Of a stretch of DNA of 64,000 bases, positions 51,611-60,997 are shown piece after piece. Source of the stretch: Salinisphaera sp. T31B1. GTDB taxonomy: Bacteria > Pseudomonadota > Gammaproteobacteria > Nevskiales > Salinisphaeraceae. The notes beneath the pieces were generated by a model. The model made no database searches and was not told the origin of the DNA. It saw only the letters and a program-made list of their open reading frames with translations. How positions within the stretch are numbered: the stretch's first letter is position 1; every line of letters starts with the position of its first letter. Where the stretch lies: positions 372,001 to 436,000 of the forward strand of contig NZ_APNH01000001.1 in the NCBI RefSeq assembly GCF_040361275.1, in the 5' to 3' direction. The translations under genes were made by a program, and so were the position numbers.

Positions 51611-52564
51611 CTACAGCTGCCCGTTCAGGAAACGGCCGACCGTCTCGAACAACTGCGGCGCGCGTCGCTCGAGCAGGGCGAAATGCGTGGCATGACCGAT
51701 TTCGGCATATTGCTTGTGCGCGCTGCCCAGCCGATCGAACAGGCCGAGCGCGTCAGCGCGCACGGCGGTGGCATCATCGGTCCCGCGTACCACCAGCGTC
51801 GGCATGTCGATCGCGCCGGCGTCATAGCGGGGCCGTTCGTTGAACGCCTCCCACAGATCCACGAGCACTCCGTTGGGCGCACGTACGGCCTCGCCCGGCT
51901 CGTCGGCGAGCATCGCCTGGAACCACGCAGACAGCACGGCCGGGTCGCGCCACTGGTTCGCATCATCGGCCAGGATTTCGCTGTCCCAGCGTTCGCGGGC
52001 CTGGGCCTGTGTTTCGGTGCGATAGGCCCCCAGCGGACGCAGCCGGGCCGGGTCGTCGCGATCGGCCAGCCCGGCAATCCGGTCGGGCCGTGCATGGCAG
52101 TACACCGGCGCGAACAGCACCAGCCGGTCGACCGTGCCCGGGCCTGCCGCGGCATATAGGCCGGCGGTCATCGTGCCCCAGGACCAGCCGACAATATCGA
52201 TCCGCGCGAGCCCGGTCCGTTCGCGGATGGCTGCGACACAGTCGGCAATATCGGCCACGGCCGATTCGGCGCGCGCGAACGGCGGGTTGTCGCGCGCGGG
52301 CGCGTCAAGCGCCGCCGGCCGGGTGGAGCGCCCATAGCCGCGCACGTCCAGCGCGTAGGCGCTATAGCCGTCGGCCACCGCATGATCCAGCCAGCTGGCG
52401 CCCGGCACGTCGAACATGACGCCCGGGTACGTCGCGCCGTGGACGAACAGAATCGCCCGGCCGCTCGCGGATGGATCATCGCCCGCGGCTTTTTCGCGCA
52501 AATGGATACGCTCGTCCGGCGCCGCACTGCTGACGAGCTCGAGATCGGTACAGACTGTGTTCAT
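51611..52564 (-). CDS. alpha/beta fold hydrolase
   Basis: A 317-residue cytosolic hydrolase with the usual fold: oxyanion motif FVHGATYPG near residue 41, DVRGYGRSTRP near residue 73, nucleophile elbow GWSWGT near 125 (serine between two tryptophan/glycine residues) and C-terminal histidine in IGHATHFALLE. A cap region rich in Trp and Asp covers about residues 160-250. The start overlaps the stop of the YihY-like gene by four bases, so they are cotranscribed. No substrate can be named. Confidence 0.82.
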   Translation of the reverse strand: MNTVCTDLELVSSAAPDERIHLREKAAGDDPSASGRAILFVHGATYPGVMFDVPGASWLDHAVADGYSAYALDVRGYGRSTRPAALDAPARDNPPFARAESAVADIADCVAAIRERTGLARIDIVGWSWGTMTAGLYAAAGPGTVDRLVLFAPVYCHARPDRIAGLADRDDPARLRPLGAYRTETQAQARERWDSEILADDANQWRDPAVLSAWFQAMLADEPGEAVRAPNGVLVDLWEAFNERPRYDAGAIDMPTLVVRGTDDATAVRADALGLFDRLGSAHKQYAEIGHATHFALLERRAPQLFETVGRFLNGQL

Positions 52565-53592
52565 TCAGGTTTTTCTTGTTTGTCGAAATCGATGTCTTCG
52601 GCGCGCATGGCCACGTTGTCGGCCACGAACGCCCCGCGTTGGCCCATCGGCCGGTTGCCGCTGGTGGTGGTGTCTTCGGTGGTCTGGTACTCCAGCTGGG
52701 CGTTGAGTTCGCCGCCGACCAGCATGATCAGCACGGTGATGTAGAGCCAGGTCAGTACCACCACGACCGCGCCCAGCGATCCATAAGTGGCGGAGTAGGA
52801 GCCCGAGAACGCCACATAGACCGAGAAAGCAAGCGAGCCCAGAATCCAGAAGATGGTCACCATGACCGCGCCGACCATCACCCATCGCCACTTGGGCGCG
52901 CGCCGGCTGGGCGCATAGCGATACAGCCCGGCGATGCCGGCCATGAGAAACAGCGCGGCCCCGCCCAGGCCGACGCCACGCCCTACGGCCACCGCCCAGC
53001 CGGGAAAGTTCAGCGCAGCCAGCACCAGCGGCACGCCGGCCGCGAGCACGGCGATCGCGATCAGCCCGGCGATGATGGCAAGCGTCAGGGCCAGCGATAC
53101 TGCGATCTGGACGAAGAAATTGCGGCGCTCGCGTTCGGCATAGACCACATTGAGCGCGACCATCAGCGCGGTCGTGCCCTTGCGCGCGCTCCACAACGCC
53201 AGGGCCAGCGTGAACAGCGCAGCAAAGCCCAGCGACGTCTGCGGCTTGGCCGCGATCTGCGTCATCTGGCCGGTGACCGTGCTGATCACGTCCGCGGGCA
53301 CGATCCCACGCAGCTGTTCCATCTGACCGACCACGCCGGAGGGATCCAGAAACAACCCGTAGATGGCCACGAATGCGGCAATGCCGGGAAAGATCGCCAG
53401 TAGGCCGTAGAAGGACACGCCCGCGGCAATAATCGACAGGTTGTTGTCGCCAAAGGCGTGGTAGACGCGCAGGAAGACATCACGCCAACCCTTGAGCGGG
53501 ATACGAACCGGCGTATGGGCCGTACGGCCGCGCCCGTCGTGACGGATCTGCGCCCCGGGCCTGAGTTTCTGTGCGTTGCGTCGATGCACCAT
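52561..53592 (-). CDS. YihY/BrkB family inner-membrane protein
   Basis: A 343-residue membrane protein with six helices. Family motifs: LKGWRDVFLRVYHAFGDNNLSIIAAGVSFY near residue 35, ALWSARKGTTALMVALNVVY near residue 140, RYAPSRRAPKWRWVMVGA near 235 and the late TWLYITVLIMLVGGELNAQLEY. The start at 53592 has a GGCGAG site and gives a short basic N-terminus; the frame extends another 88 codons without similarity. The function of the family is unsettled. It is coupled to a hydrolase gene by an ATGA overlap. Confidence 0.85.
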   Translation of the reverse strand: MVHRRNAQKLRPGAQIRHDGRGRTAHTPVRIPLKGWRDVFLRVYHAFGDNNLSIIAAGVSFYGLLAIFPGIAAFVAIYGLFLDPSGVVGQMEQLRGIVPADVISTVTGQMTQIAAKPQTSLGFAALFTLALALWSARKGTTALMVALNVVYAERERRNFFVQIAVSLALTLAIIAGLIAIAVLAAGVPLVLAALNFPGWAVAVGRGVGLGGAALFLMAGIAGLYRYAPSRRAPKWRWVMVGAVMVTIFWILGSLAFSVYVAFSGSYSATYGSLGAVVVVLTWLYITVLIMLVGGELNAQLEYQTTEDTTTSGNRPMGQRGAFVADNVAMRAEDIDFDKQEKPE

Positions 53593-53737
53593 CGGTTCTC
53601 GCCTGAAAATACCGTAACCGAGTATACGCAGAGCGACACATGCCTGACGCCGTCGTCGGCATGACATCGCTATCGGGCCGCGCGTAGCATGCGCCCATGA
53701 CCGTACACGGCTTGTCCCCGCTGCCGACGGTGCCCGC

Positions 53738-54127
53738 ATGACGGCGCCACGCCGGCCCACCGTCGGCCAGCGGCTGCTCGTGGTCGCCGCGGCGCTGCTG
53801 TTCGCGCTCGGCGTGCTCGGGGTGTTTTTGCCGCTGCTGCCGACCACGCCGTTCATGCTCGCCGCGGTCGCGCTCGCCTCGCGCGGTTCGCCGCGGTTCG
53901 CGGCCTGGATCCGTGCGAACCGTTACGCGGGGCCTGCAATCGTGCACTGGGAACGCGAACGGGCGATTTCGCGGCGCAGCAAGTGTGTCGCCCTGGCCAT
54001 GCTGGCCACCAGCGCCGCGCTGGTGTGGTGGCATATCGACTACCGGCCGCTGGCGATCGGGGTCACGCTCGGTCTGTGCGGTGTGGCTGTTTTTCTCGCC
54101 ACACGGGCCGAGCCCCGGACGCACTGA
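53738..54127 (+). CDS. DUF454 (YbaN) family small membrane protein
   Basis: A 129-residue protein with three or four hydrophobic segments. GVFLPLLPTTPFMLAAVALASRGSPRF at residues 28-54 is the DUF454 signature, followed by the charged HWERERAISRRSKCVAL. The role of the family is unknown. It is on the opposite strand to the YihY gene and about 100 bases before the carboxymuconolactone-decarboxylase-like gene. Confidence 0.85.
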   Translation: MTAPRRPTVGQRLLVVAAALLFALGVLGVFLPLLPTTPFMLAAVALASRGSPRFAAWIRANRYAGPAIVHWERERAISRRSKCVALAMLATSAALVWWHIDYRPLAIGVTLGLCGVAVFLATRAEPRTH

Positions 54128-54229
54128 GCCCTCACGCGGCGTATTGACGACACGAAAACCGCCGGCGCAGTCTCGAGACGCGCCGTGACTAACGGCGCGC
54201 GACAACCAGAAAACGATAACGGAGGCGTC

Positions 54230-54538
54230 ATGTACGATCTGGAGCATCTCGAGTCCCGTCTGGGCACCCTGCAGGAACACGCCGGCGACGGCATGAAGGC
54301 TTTCTGGGCTTTCGACAAGGCCGCGTTCGCACCCGGCGCGATCGACGCCAAGACCAAGCAGCTGCTGGCCCTGGCCACCGCACTGACCACCCAGTGCCCC
54401 TATTGCATCGAGCTGCATACCGATGCCGCTCGCAAGGCCGGGGCCAGTGACGACGAACTGGCCGAGACCGCCATGGTCGCCGCCGCCATCCGCGCCGGCG
54501 GTGCGGTGACCCACGCCACCCACATGTTCAAGAAATAG
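54230..54538 (+). CDS. carboxymuconolactone decarboxylase (AhpD-like) family protein
   Basis: A 102-residue helical protein. The redox pair CPYC in TTQCPYCIELHTDAA, followed by the helix KAGASDDELAETAMVAAAIR and a histidine (THATHMFKK), is the AhpD/CMD core. Small stand-alone members act as peroxidase partners or thiol-dependent enzymes rather than true decarboxylases. The ATG at 54230 has GGAGG 5 bases upstream, so I reject the start 15 codons earlier. There is no oxidative-stress gene beside it. Confidence 0.88.
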   Translation: MYDLEHLESRLGTLQEHAGDGMKAFWAFDKAAFAPGAIDAKTKQLLALATALTTQCPYCIELHTDAARKAGASDDELAETAMVAAAIRAGGAVTHATHMFKK

Positions 54539-54562
54539 CCGCCGCAGGGGCGCCCGGCTCGA

Positions 54563-55366
54563 TCAGGGCCGGGTGTCGCCCTGCCAGTTGAGCTCGCGAT
54601 AACGTGCGACATCGTCGCCGAAAAACGGGTATTTGACGATCTCGAAATACGGCGAGTGGTCGAAATCCTTGGGCGTGATCAGGCGCGCGTTGCGGCGACG
54701 AAAGACCATCTCGCCGTTGTCGCTGCGGTGGATCGTGGGCAGGATCGGATATCGCACGCTGGCGAACGCGCGGGCGATGAGCGTCGAACAGATCGCTCGG
54801 GTCATTTCGCCATGGCCGGCCTCGAACAGGCTCGAGCGCCAGTGGCGCGGAAGCAGGCCGTAGGGGAAGAAAAAGCGCAACAGGTCGGCGATCTGGCGCA
54901 CATTGTAGGGCATGCCGAGATGCTCCACGGCGAACCCCACGATGCGGCCCGCATCGGCATCGTCGAGCTCGCGCGGCCGGCACAGGCGCAGGTGCTCGTC
55001 GGCATAGCGCTCGATCGGCGACAGATGCACGCCGCGGCCGAGTTCGGCCTCGAGCACGATCATGCTCCTACCGTCCACGCCCGCCGCGCGCAGTTTGGAA
55101 GCCGCCGTGTGGGCGTGGCGGCTGTGCTCGAGCTCGTCGAGGCGGCCGACACACAGCGCCGCGTGGGTCCAGGCGCTGAGGGTCACGCTCTGAATGACCG
55201 CGGAGACCCGGCTGCGGCCTTCCACCAGCACGACATCGGCCGGCCGCAGGTGGGATCGAAAGCGCGCAAAGTCGGTACGCGGCGGCCCCAGCGGCTGGGC
55301 ATCGGCGGCCAGCCAGGCCACCACCGGCGCAATCAGCCGATGCTGGGCCGTGTCGTCGTCACTCAT
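54563..55366 (-). CDS. YiiX/YebB-like permuted NlpC/P60 cysteine hydrolase
   Basis: A 267-residue protein of the permuted papain-like group. LRPADVVLVEGRSRVSAVIQ near residue 40 is followed by the histidine in SAWTHAALCVG (about residue 67), and the candidate catalytic cysteine lies in TRAICSTLIARAF (about residue 193). In permuted members the histidine comes before the cysteine, as here. Such enzymes act on amide or ester bonds of peptidoglycan fragments or lipids. No signal peptide is evident. It is divergent from the ClC gene. Confidence 0.78.
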   Translation of the reverse strand: MSDDDTAQHRLIAPVVAWLAADAQPLGPPRTDFARFRSHLRPADVVLVEGRSRVSAVIQSVTLSAWTHAALCVGRLDELEHSRHAHTAASKLRAAGVDGRSMIVLEAELGRGVHLSPIERYADEHLRLCRPRELDDADAGRIVGFAVEHLGMPYNVRQIADLLRFFFPYGLLPRHWRSSLFEAGHGEMTRAICSTLIARAFASVRYPILPTIHRSDNGEMVFRRRNARLITPKDFDHSPYFEIVKYPFFGDDVARYRELNWQGDTRP

Positions 55367-55638
55367 CGTCTATCCGCCTGGCCGTCGGCGGCCGTGGCCC
55401 TGCACATGCCTGTCGCCAGGCCATGCGCTCGCCGAGTTCGGCCTTTCGACGCTGTTTCGTCATCCCGGTCATCTCTTCGAAATATCCGCCGATCTACTGT
55501 ATACTCCAGCGACCTGCACGGGTTGTTCGGCATCTTGCCCGGCCCGTAGTTCACGACGCCACGCACAGACGGCCCCAGCGGTGACCGGCGTACCGCTTGT
55601 GCATACCGCCCCGCCTGGCGTCCGACCGAAGGATATCT

Positions 55639-57450
55639 GTGGCCCGGGCGCGCACCATCGAACGTTCCAGTCTTCTGCTGAGCCTGCTCGCCATCGGCGT
55701 CGGCATTGCAGCAGGCTACGGTGCGGCAATCTTTCGCGGCCTGATCTCGTTTTTCCACAACCTCGCCTTCTTCGGCCATTTCTCGCTGGTCTACGACGCC
55801 AACCTGCATACCGCGGCCAGCCCGTGGGGCGCATGGATCATCCTCGTGCCCATGCTGGGCGCGGTGGCCGTGACCTTCCTGGTACAGAACTTCGCCCCCG
55901 AAGCCAAGGGGCATGGCGTGCCCGAGGTGATCGACGCGATCTACTACAAGAGCGGCAAGATACGGCCCAGCGTGGCGGCGACCAAGGCGCTCGCTTCGTC
56001 GATCTCGATCGCAACCGGCGGTGCCGTGGGCCGCGAGGGTCCGATCATCCAGATCGGCTCGGCGCTCGGCTCGACCGTGGGCCAACTTACGCTGGTGCGC
56101 GAATGGCAGCGCAACACACTCATCGCCGCCGGCGCGGCATCCGGCATCGCGGCAACCTTCAACGCGCCGCTGGGCGGGCTGCTGTTCGCCATCGAGATCA
56201 TCCTGCCGGAGACCAGCGGTCGCACGCTCATCCCCGTGGCACTGGCAACCGGGGCGGCCGCGTTCGTCGGCCGCATGCTCTTCGGCAATACGCCCTCGTT
56301 CGATATTCCGGCCCTGACCAACAACGCGCTGGACGTCAGTTCGCCGGAACTGCTGATTGTCTACGTGCTGTTCGGCGTGGTGATGGGCCTGGCCGCGCTG
56401 GTGTTCAATCGCAGCATCTATCTGTTCGAGGACCTGTTCGAAAAGATGCCGGGCAACGACTACAGCCGCCATATCATCGGCATGGGGCTGGTCGGGCTGA
56501 TGATGTACGCGTTCGTGTATTACACCGGCCATTACTATGTCGAAGGCGTGGGCTACGCGACCATCCAGGATATTCTGGAAAACACGCTCACCGCGCCCTG
56601 GCTGTTGCTGCTGCTGTTCGCTGCCAAACTGCTGGCCACCTCGCTGACCATCGGCTCGGGGGCGTCGGGCGGCGTGTTCTCGCCGGCGCTGTATCTGGGC
56701 GCGACGCTGGGCGGTGCATTCGCTGTGGGCATGCAGCAGGTCGCGCCCTGGTTCCATCTGGATGTTGCGACCATGGCCGTGCTCGGCATGGCGGCAGTGG
56801 TGGCCAGTTCCACGGGTGCCGCGCTCACCGCCATCGTGATCATCTTCGAGATGACCCGCGACTATCACGTGATCATTCCCATGATCATCATCGTGTCGAT
56901 CGCCTACGGCGTGCGTCAGTTCTTCATGATGGACACGATCTATACCTTCAAGCTGTCCCAGCGCAATCATCCCGTACCGGCTTCGCTGGAAACCAACCTG
57001 TTCATGCTGCGCAAGGCGTCGGACTTCTACGACCCGCGCGTGGTGCGTGTGGGCTCGACCCGCGGCATGGCCGAGATCCGCCGGCGCTTTCGCCGCTTCG
57101 GGCGCCAGACACCGAACGTGCTGGTCATGGACGCCGACCACAAGATCCAGGCGATCTTCTCCTCACGTCGCCACTACCGGCTGACCCGGCGCGGCGCGAT
57201 CCGAAGCTGGGCCGACGAACACATGGAGACCGACTACATCGTGGTGGGCGCCGACGACATGATCTTCGATATCGTCGGCCGTCTGCGCGCGGCCAACTGC
57301 GAGGTGGCCCTGGTGACCGCGGACGGTTCCATGACCCATCCGCGCGAGGTCCAGGGTGTGCTCACGCTGTCGGACGTCGCCCGTTCCAGCCGGCTGGCGC
57401 GCCAGATGGAGCGTCGCCGGATCAAGCCGAAGACCACGACACCGACCTGA
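55639..57450 (+). CDS. ClC family chloride channel/transporter with C-terminal CBS domains
   Basis: A 603-residue membrane protein. ClC selectivity motifs are present: GHGVPE at residues 91-96 (GSGIP variant), GREGP at 131-135 with the gating glutamate E133, and GSGASGGVFSPALYLGA at 339-355 (GxFxP). After the last helix a cytosolic region of about 140 residues fits a pair of CBS domains. The GTG at 55639 with AAGGA 6 bases upstream is the likely start; a TTG at 55597 would add 14 residues. Whether it is a channel or an exchanger is not decided here. Confidence 0.9.
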   Translation: MARARTIERSSLLLSLLAIGVGIAAGYGAAIFRGLISFFHNLAFFGHFSLVYDANLHTAASPWGAWIILVPMLGAVAVTFLVQNFAPEAKGHGVPEVIDAIYYKSGKIRPSVAATKALASSISIATGGAVGREGPIIQIGSALGSTVGQLTLVREWQRNTLIAAGAASGIAATFNAPLGGLLFAIEIILPETSGRTLIPVALATGAAAFVGRMLFGNTPSFDIPALTNNALDVSSPELLIVYVLFGVVMGLAALVFNRSIYLFEDLFEKMPGNDYSRHIIGMGLVGLMMYAFVYYTGHYYVEGVGYATIQDILENTLTAPWLLLLLFAAKLLATSLTIGSGASGGVFSPALYLGATLGGAFAVGMQQVAPWFHLDVATMAVLGMAAVVASSTGAALTAIVIIFEMTRDYHVIIPMIIIVSIAYGVRQFFMMDTIYTFKLSQRNHPVPASLETNLFMLRKASDFYDPRVVRVGSTRGMAEIRRRFRRFGRQTPNVLVMDADHKIQAIFSSRRHYRLTRRGAIRSWADEHMETDYIVVGADDMIFDIVGRLRAANCEVALVTADGSMTHPREVQGVLTLSDVARSSRLARQMERRRIKPKTTTPT

Positions 57451-57491
57451 GGCGCCGACGCCCGGTCGGCCCGACTCACCGAGGAATCGTC

Positions 57492-58274
57492 ATGCCGCAT
57501 ATCCAAGCCAACGGCCAGCGTCTGTTCTATACCGATACCGGTGGCGACAAGCCGGTGCTGCTGTTCTCGCACGGTCTGCACATGGATCACGAGATGTTCG
57601 CTCCGCAGATCGACGCGCTGGCCGATCGCTACCGCTGTGTTGCCTGGGACGAACGCGGCCACGGACAGACCGGGCCGGCCACGGCGCGTTTTTCCTACTA
57701 CGACTCGGCCGACGATGCGGCTGCGCTGCTGGATGCCCTGGACATCCCCTCCGCCGTCTGGGTGGGCATGTCCCAGGGCGGCTATCTGTCGCTGCGTGCC
57801 GCCTTGACCCATCCCGAGCGCATCGCCGCTCTGGTGCTCATCGACACGCAGGCCCGGCCCGAACCCGCCGAGCGTATCGACACCCACCAGAAGACCCTGG
57901 CGATGTGGCGCGAGCACGGCTTCACCGATGCCATGGCCGACAACACGGCACAGCGCATTCTGGGCGAGGATTTTGCCGATACCGCCTACTGGCAGGACAA
58001 GTGGCGGGGTTTCACCGCCGACAACGTCTACTATCTGTACGACACGCTGGACACCCGCGACGATATCAGCGACCGGCTCGGCGAGATCGATATCCCGGCA
58101 TTGGTGATCCACGGCACCGATGACCGCGCGATCACCCTCGAGCGTGCCCGGGACATGGCCGACCGGCTGCCTCGTTCGACGTTCGTGACCATCGAAGGCG
58201 CCGGCCACGCGGCCAATCTGACCCACGCCGAGGCGGTCAATCCGCATATCGAAGCGTTTCTGGCCGGGCTCTGA
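57492..58274 (+). CDS. alpha/beta fold hydrolase
   Basis: A 260-residue hydrolase. FSHGLHMDHEMF gives the oxyanion region, DERGHGQTG the loop after strand 4, GMSQGGYLSL the nucleophile serine (about residue 96), HGTDDRAI the acid and GAGHAANLTH the histidine. The overall pattern resembles 3-oxoadipate enol-lactonase and haloperoxidase-type members. The ATG at 57492 has GAGGA 5 bases upstream, 41 bases after the ClC gene, so it may be cotranscribed. An open frame continues far upstream, but that part is the ClC gene read in another frame. Confidence 0.85.
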   Translation: MPHIQANGQRLFYTDTGGDKPVLLFSHGLHMDHEMFAPQIDALADRYRCVAWDERGHGQTGPATARFSYYDSADDAAALLDALDIPSAVWVGMSQGGYLSLRAALTHPERIAALVLIDTQARPEPAERIDTHQKTLAMWREHGFTDAMADNTAQRILGEDFADTAYWQDKWRGFTADNVYYLYDTLDTRDDISDRLGEIDIPALVIHGTDDRAITLERARDMADRLPRSTFVTIEGAGHAANLTHAEAVNPHIEAFLAGL

Positions 58275-58364
58275 GGCCGGATCCGCCTGGGGGTCCGCGC
58301 AGGCCGGGCAGGGTTCTTGATATCGTCGGCGTCCACGCCGTCATGCAATCGGGGGATTGCCATC

Positions 58365-59696
58365 GTGAACGCCATCGCGCGCTATTTCGAATTCGACACG
58401 CTCGCCACCGATTTCCGGACCGAGACGGTCGCCGGGCTGACGACCTTCCTGTCGATGGCCTATATCCTGTTCGTGAACCCGGCGGTGCTGTCGCTGGCAT
58501 CAGTCCCCGATGCGGCCGGCCTGGGCATGCCGCGCGATGCCGTGTTCACCGCCACCGCCATTGCCGCGGCCTTCGGGTCGCTGGTCATGGGTCTGCTGGC
58601 GCGTTTTCCCATCGCTCAGGCGCCCGGCATGGGGCTGAACGCCTTCTTCGCGTTCTCCGTGGTGCTGGGCATGGGCATTCCCTGGCAGACCGCGCTGGCC
58701 GGGACCTTCGTCTCCGGCGTGGTGTTCATGGCGCTGTCGGTATCCAGACTGCGCGAGAAGATCATCGACGCCATTCCGGCCGATCTCAAACACGCCGTGG
58801 CCGCCGGCGTGGGGTTGTTCATCGCCTTCATCGGGCTGACCAGCGCCGGCATCATCGTCAATGACGACGCGGTACTGGTGAGCCTGGCGCCGTTGACCGA
58901 TCCGCACACCCTGCTGGCGATCTTCGGCCTGATCGTGACCGTGGTACTGATGACGCTGGGTCTGACCAGTGCAATATTCGTGGGCATGGTCGCCACCTCG
59001 ATACTGGGCCTGGCCACCGGTCAGATCGCCTTACCCGAGCACGTCGTAGGCCGAGTGCCGGATATCGGCCCGGTCGCAGGCGCGGCCATCAGCCATCTGC
59101 CCGACGTGTTCACCCCGCATATGCTGGTGGTGGTCGCGACCATGCTGTTCGTGGATTTCTTCGATTCCGCCGGCACGCTCATGGGCGTGGCCCGCCAGGC
59201 CGGACTGATCCGCGACAACAAGCTGCCGCGAGCCGGCCGTGCGCTGTTCGCCGACGCCCTGGCGACCACCGCCAGCGGCCTGATCGGCACCTCGTCGACC
59301 ACGGCCTATATCGAATCCGCCTCGGGCGTGGCCGCCGGCGGACGCAGCGGCTTCACCGCCGTGGTGGTGGGGCTGTTGTTCCTCGCCGCGCTGTTCTTTT
59401 CGCCGCTGCTGGCCGTGGTGACCGAGGCCGTGACCTCGCCGGCGCTGATCGTGGTCGGCGTGCTCATGGCCGCCTCGCTGCGCCACGTCGACTGGGAGCG
59501 CTTCGAGATCGCGGTACCGGCGTTTCTCACCGCCCTGCTGATGCCGCTGACCTATTCGATCGCCACCGGTATCGCGATCGGTTTCATCGCCTATCCGATC
59601 ACCATGATCGCCGCCGGCCGCCGCCGCGAAATCCATCCGCTGATGGCCGCGCTGGCGGTGGTGTTTTTGATCTATTTCGCGTTCCTGCGCCTGTAA
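58365..59696 (+). CDS. NCS2 family purine permease (AzgA-like)
   Basis: A 443-residue membrane protein of the adenine/guanine/hypoxanthine permease branch. DTLATDFRTETVAGLTTFLSMAYILFVNP is the conserved N-terminus, APGMGLNAFFAF lies near residue 85, and MLFVDFFDSAGTLMGVARQAGL near residue 265 with STTAYIESASGVAAGGRSG near 325 are the substrate and proton residues. About 12-14 helices. It starts at GTG, 48 bases after the frame opens, with GGGGGA upstream. It imports purine bases with protons in characterised relatives. Confidence 0.9.
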   Translation: MNAIARYFEFDTLATDFRTETVAGLTTFLSMAYILFVNPAVLSLASVPDAAGLGMPRDAVFTATAIAAAFGSLVMGLLARFPIAQAPGMGLNAFFAFSVVLGMGIPWQTALAGTFVSGVVFMALSVSRLREKIIDAIPADLKHAVAAGVGLFIAFIGLTSAGIIVNDDAVLVSLAPLTDPHTLLAIFGLIVTVVLMTLGLTSAIFVGMVATSILGLATGQIALPEHVVGRVPDIGPVAGAAISHLPDVFTPHMLVVVATMLFVDFFDSAGTLMGVARQAGLIRDNKLPRAGRALFADALATTASGLIGTSSTTAYIESASGVAAGGRSGFTAVVVGLLFLAALFFSPLLAVVTEAVTSPALIVVGVLMAASLRHVDWERFEIAVPAFLTALLMPLTYSIATGIAIGFIAYPITMIAAGRRREIHPLMAALAVVFLIYFAFLRL

Positions 59697-59711
59697 CGGC
59701 GTCCCGTCGCC

Positions 59712-60824
59712 TCAGCGGCCCAACGCCCGGCCGATCGGACGCAGTTCGGCGATATGGTCGCAGGTGACCTTGCAGACCACCAGCAACGGCACGGCCATGA
59801 GCATGCCGGCCACGCCCCATAGCCAGCCCCAGAAGAACAGCGCGAAGAACACCATCAGCGGGCTCATCTCGAAACGCCGACCGTGGATCGCCGGGGTGAT
59901 GAAATTGCCTTCGAGCACGTTCAATGCGAACACAGCCGCCGGCGCGAGCAGGATATGGGCCAGGGTATCGAAGGTCGCAAACGAGGCCAGCGTGATCGCG
60001 GCCAGCGATATCGCCGCACCGGCGTACGGGGCGAAGTTGAGCAGGCCCACCAGCACGCCCCAGAGGATCGGGTCGGTCAGCCCGATCGCCCACAGCACGC
60101 CCGCGGCACAGGCGCCCAGCACGATATTGATCGCGGTGACCGTAGCCAGATAGCGGCCGATATCGGCCTGTAGATGACGCACGATGCGCACCGCGTTGCG
60201 CCGGCTACGCCCGGTACGCGTCATCAGCAGCAGCTTTCGAAACATCGACCCCCGGCTGCAGAGCATGAAATACAGCATGATCAGGGTCATGAACAGAATG
60301 CCGGCCGCCCACTGGACATTGGCCATGATCTGGGCGCGCAGGCCTTTTTCGTTGATCTGGATGGTGGTCTGCTGGGACGCCTTGCCGATGAGATCGGCGG
60401 CCGCCTTCTTGAGCTCCTCGGTGGACTTGTTCATGTCCTTGATCTGCTTTTGCAGATCCTGGGTCTGTTCGTTGAACGCGGAGAACGCCTCCGGCGCGCG
60501 GTTGATCCAGTATTGCGCCGGCCCCATGAGCATGTAGCCGCCGTAACACACCACCGCAGTGAAACTGCCGATGATCAGCAGCGCGCTGAACGAACGCGGA
60601 ATGTGCCAGCGCTGCATGCGCGTGACGATCGGCCCGAGCAGCAGGTTGAAGATCAGCGCGAGCGCCACCGGAATCAGCACGAAACGCGCGAAATACAGGG
60701 TATAGAACACCGCGAGCACGAGCAGCGCGGTCATGATCACCGAGCGCACATGAATCGGCCGTTCGAACAGCCGCATTACGTCGTCCCTGCGCGACTGCCC
60801 CGTGTCGCCAACCGATTCGGCCAT
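59712..60824 (-). CDS. AI-2E family transporter
   Basis: A 370-residue membrane protein of the AI-2E/YdiK/PerM family. Two N-terminal helices are followed by the soluble loop with an amphipathic coiled segment (residues 100-150: FSAFNEQTQDLQKQIKDMN, EELKKAAADLIGK), then GVLVGLLNFAPYAGAAISLAAI near residue 238 and LEGNFITPAIHGRRFEMSPLMV near 305, both family motifs. GGGGA lies 6 bases before the ATG. Members export small molecules or ions; AI-2 export itself is shown for few. Confidence 0.88.
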   Translation of the reverse strand: MAESVGDTGQSRRDDVMRLFERPIHVRSVIMTALLVLAVFYTLYFARFVLIPVALALIFNLLLGPIVTRMQRWHIPRSFSALLIIGSFTAVVCYGGYMLMGPAQYWINRAPEAFSAFNEQTQDLQKQIKDMNKSTEELKKAAADLIGKASQQTTIQINEKGLRAQIMANVQWAAGILFMTLIMLYFMLCSRGSMFRKLLLMTRTGRSRRNAVRIVRHLQADIGRYLATVTAINIVLGACAAGVLWAIGLTDPILWGVLVGLLNFAPYAGAAISLAAITLASFATFDTLAHILLAPAAVFALNVLEGNFITPAIHGRRFEMSPLMVFFALFFWGWLWGVAGMLMAVPLLVVCKVTCDHIAELRPIGRALGR

Positions 60825-60997
60825 GCAATCCCCTGTTTGAGTGCATCGTGCGGCATTGGTCGACCGCAGAAGCGCTCTAAAATACAGCCAGGCCGGGCCG
60901 GGCGCTATCCGTAGCTTTGCCCCATTCGGGCCGGGTCGCCGTCCTCGCTATACTGCGCGTGCCCGACCACGACGCTCGAAGACGGACGGCCGATCCG

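Noticed and set aside
55194-57491. Apparent 770-residue N-terminal extension of the hydrolase at 57492
   Set aside because: The extension is the ClC gene in another frame; a normal start with ribosome site and family N-terminus lies at 57492.
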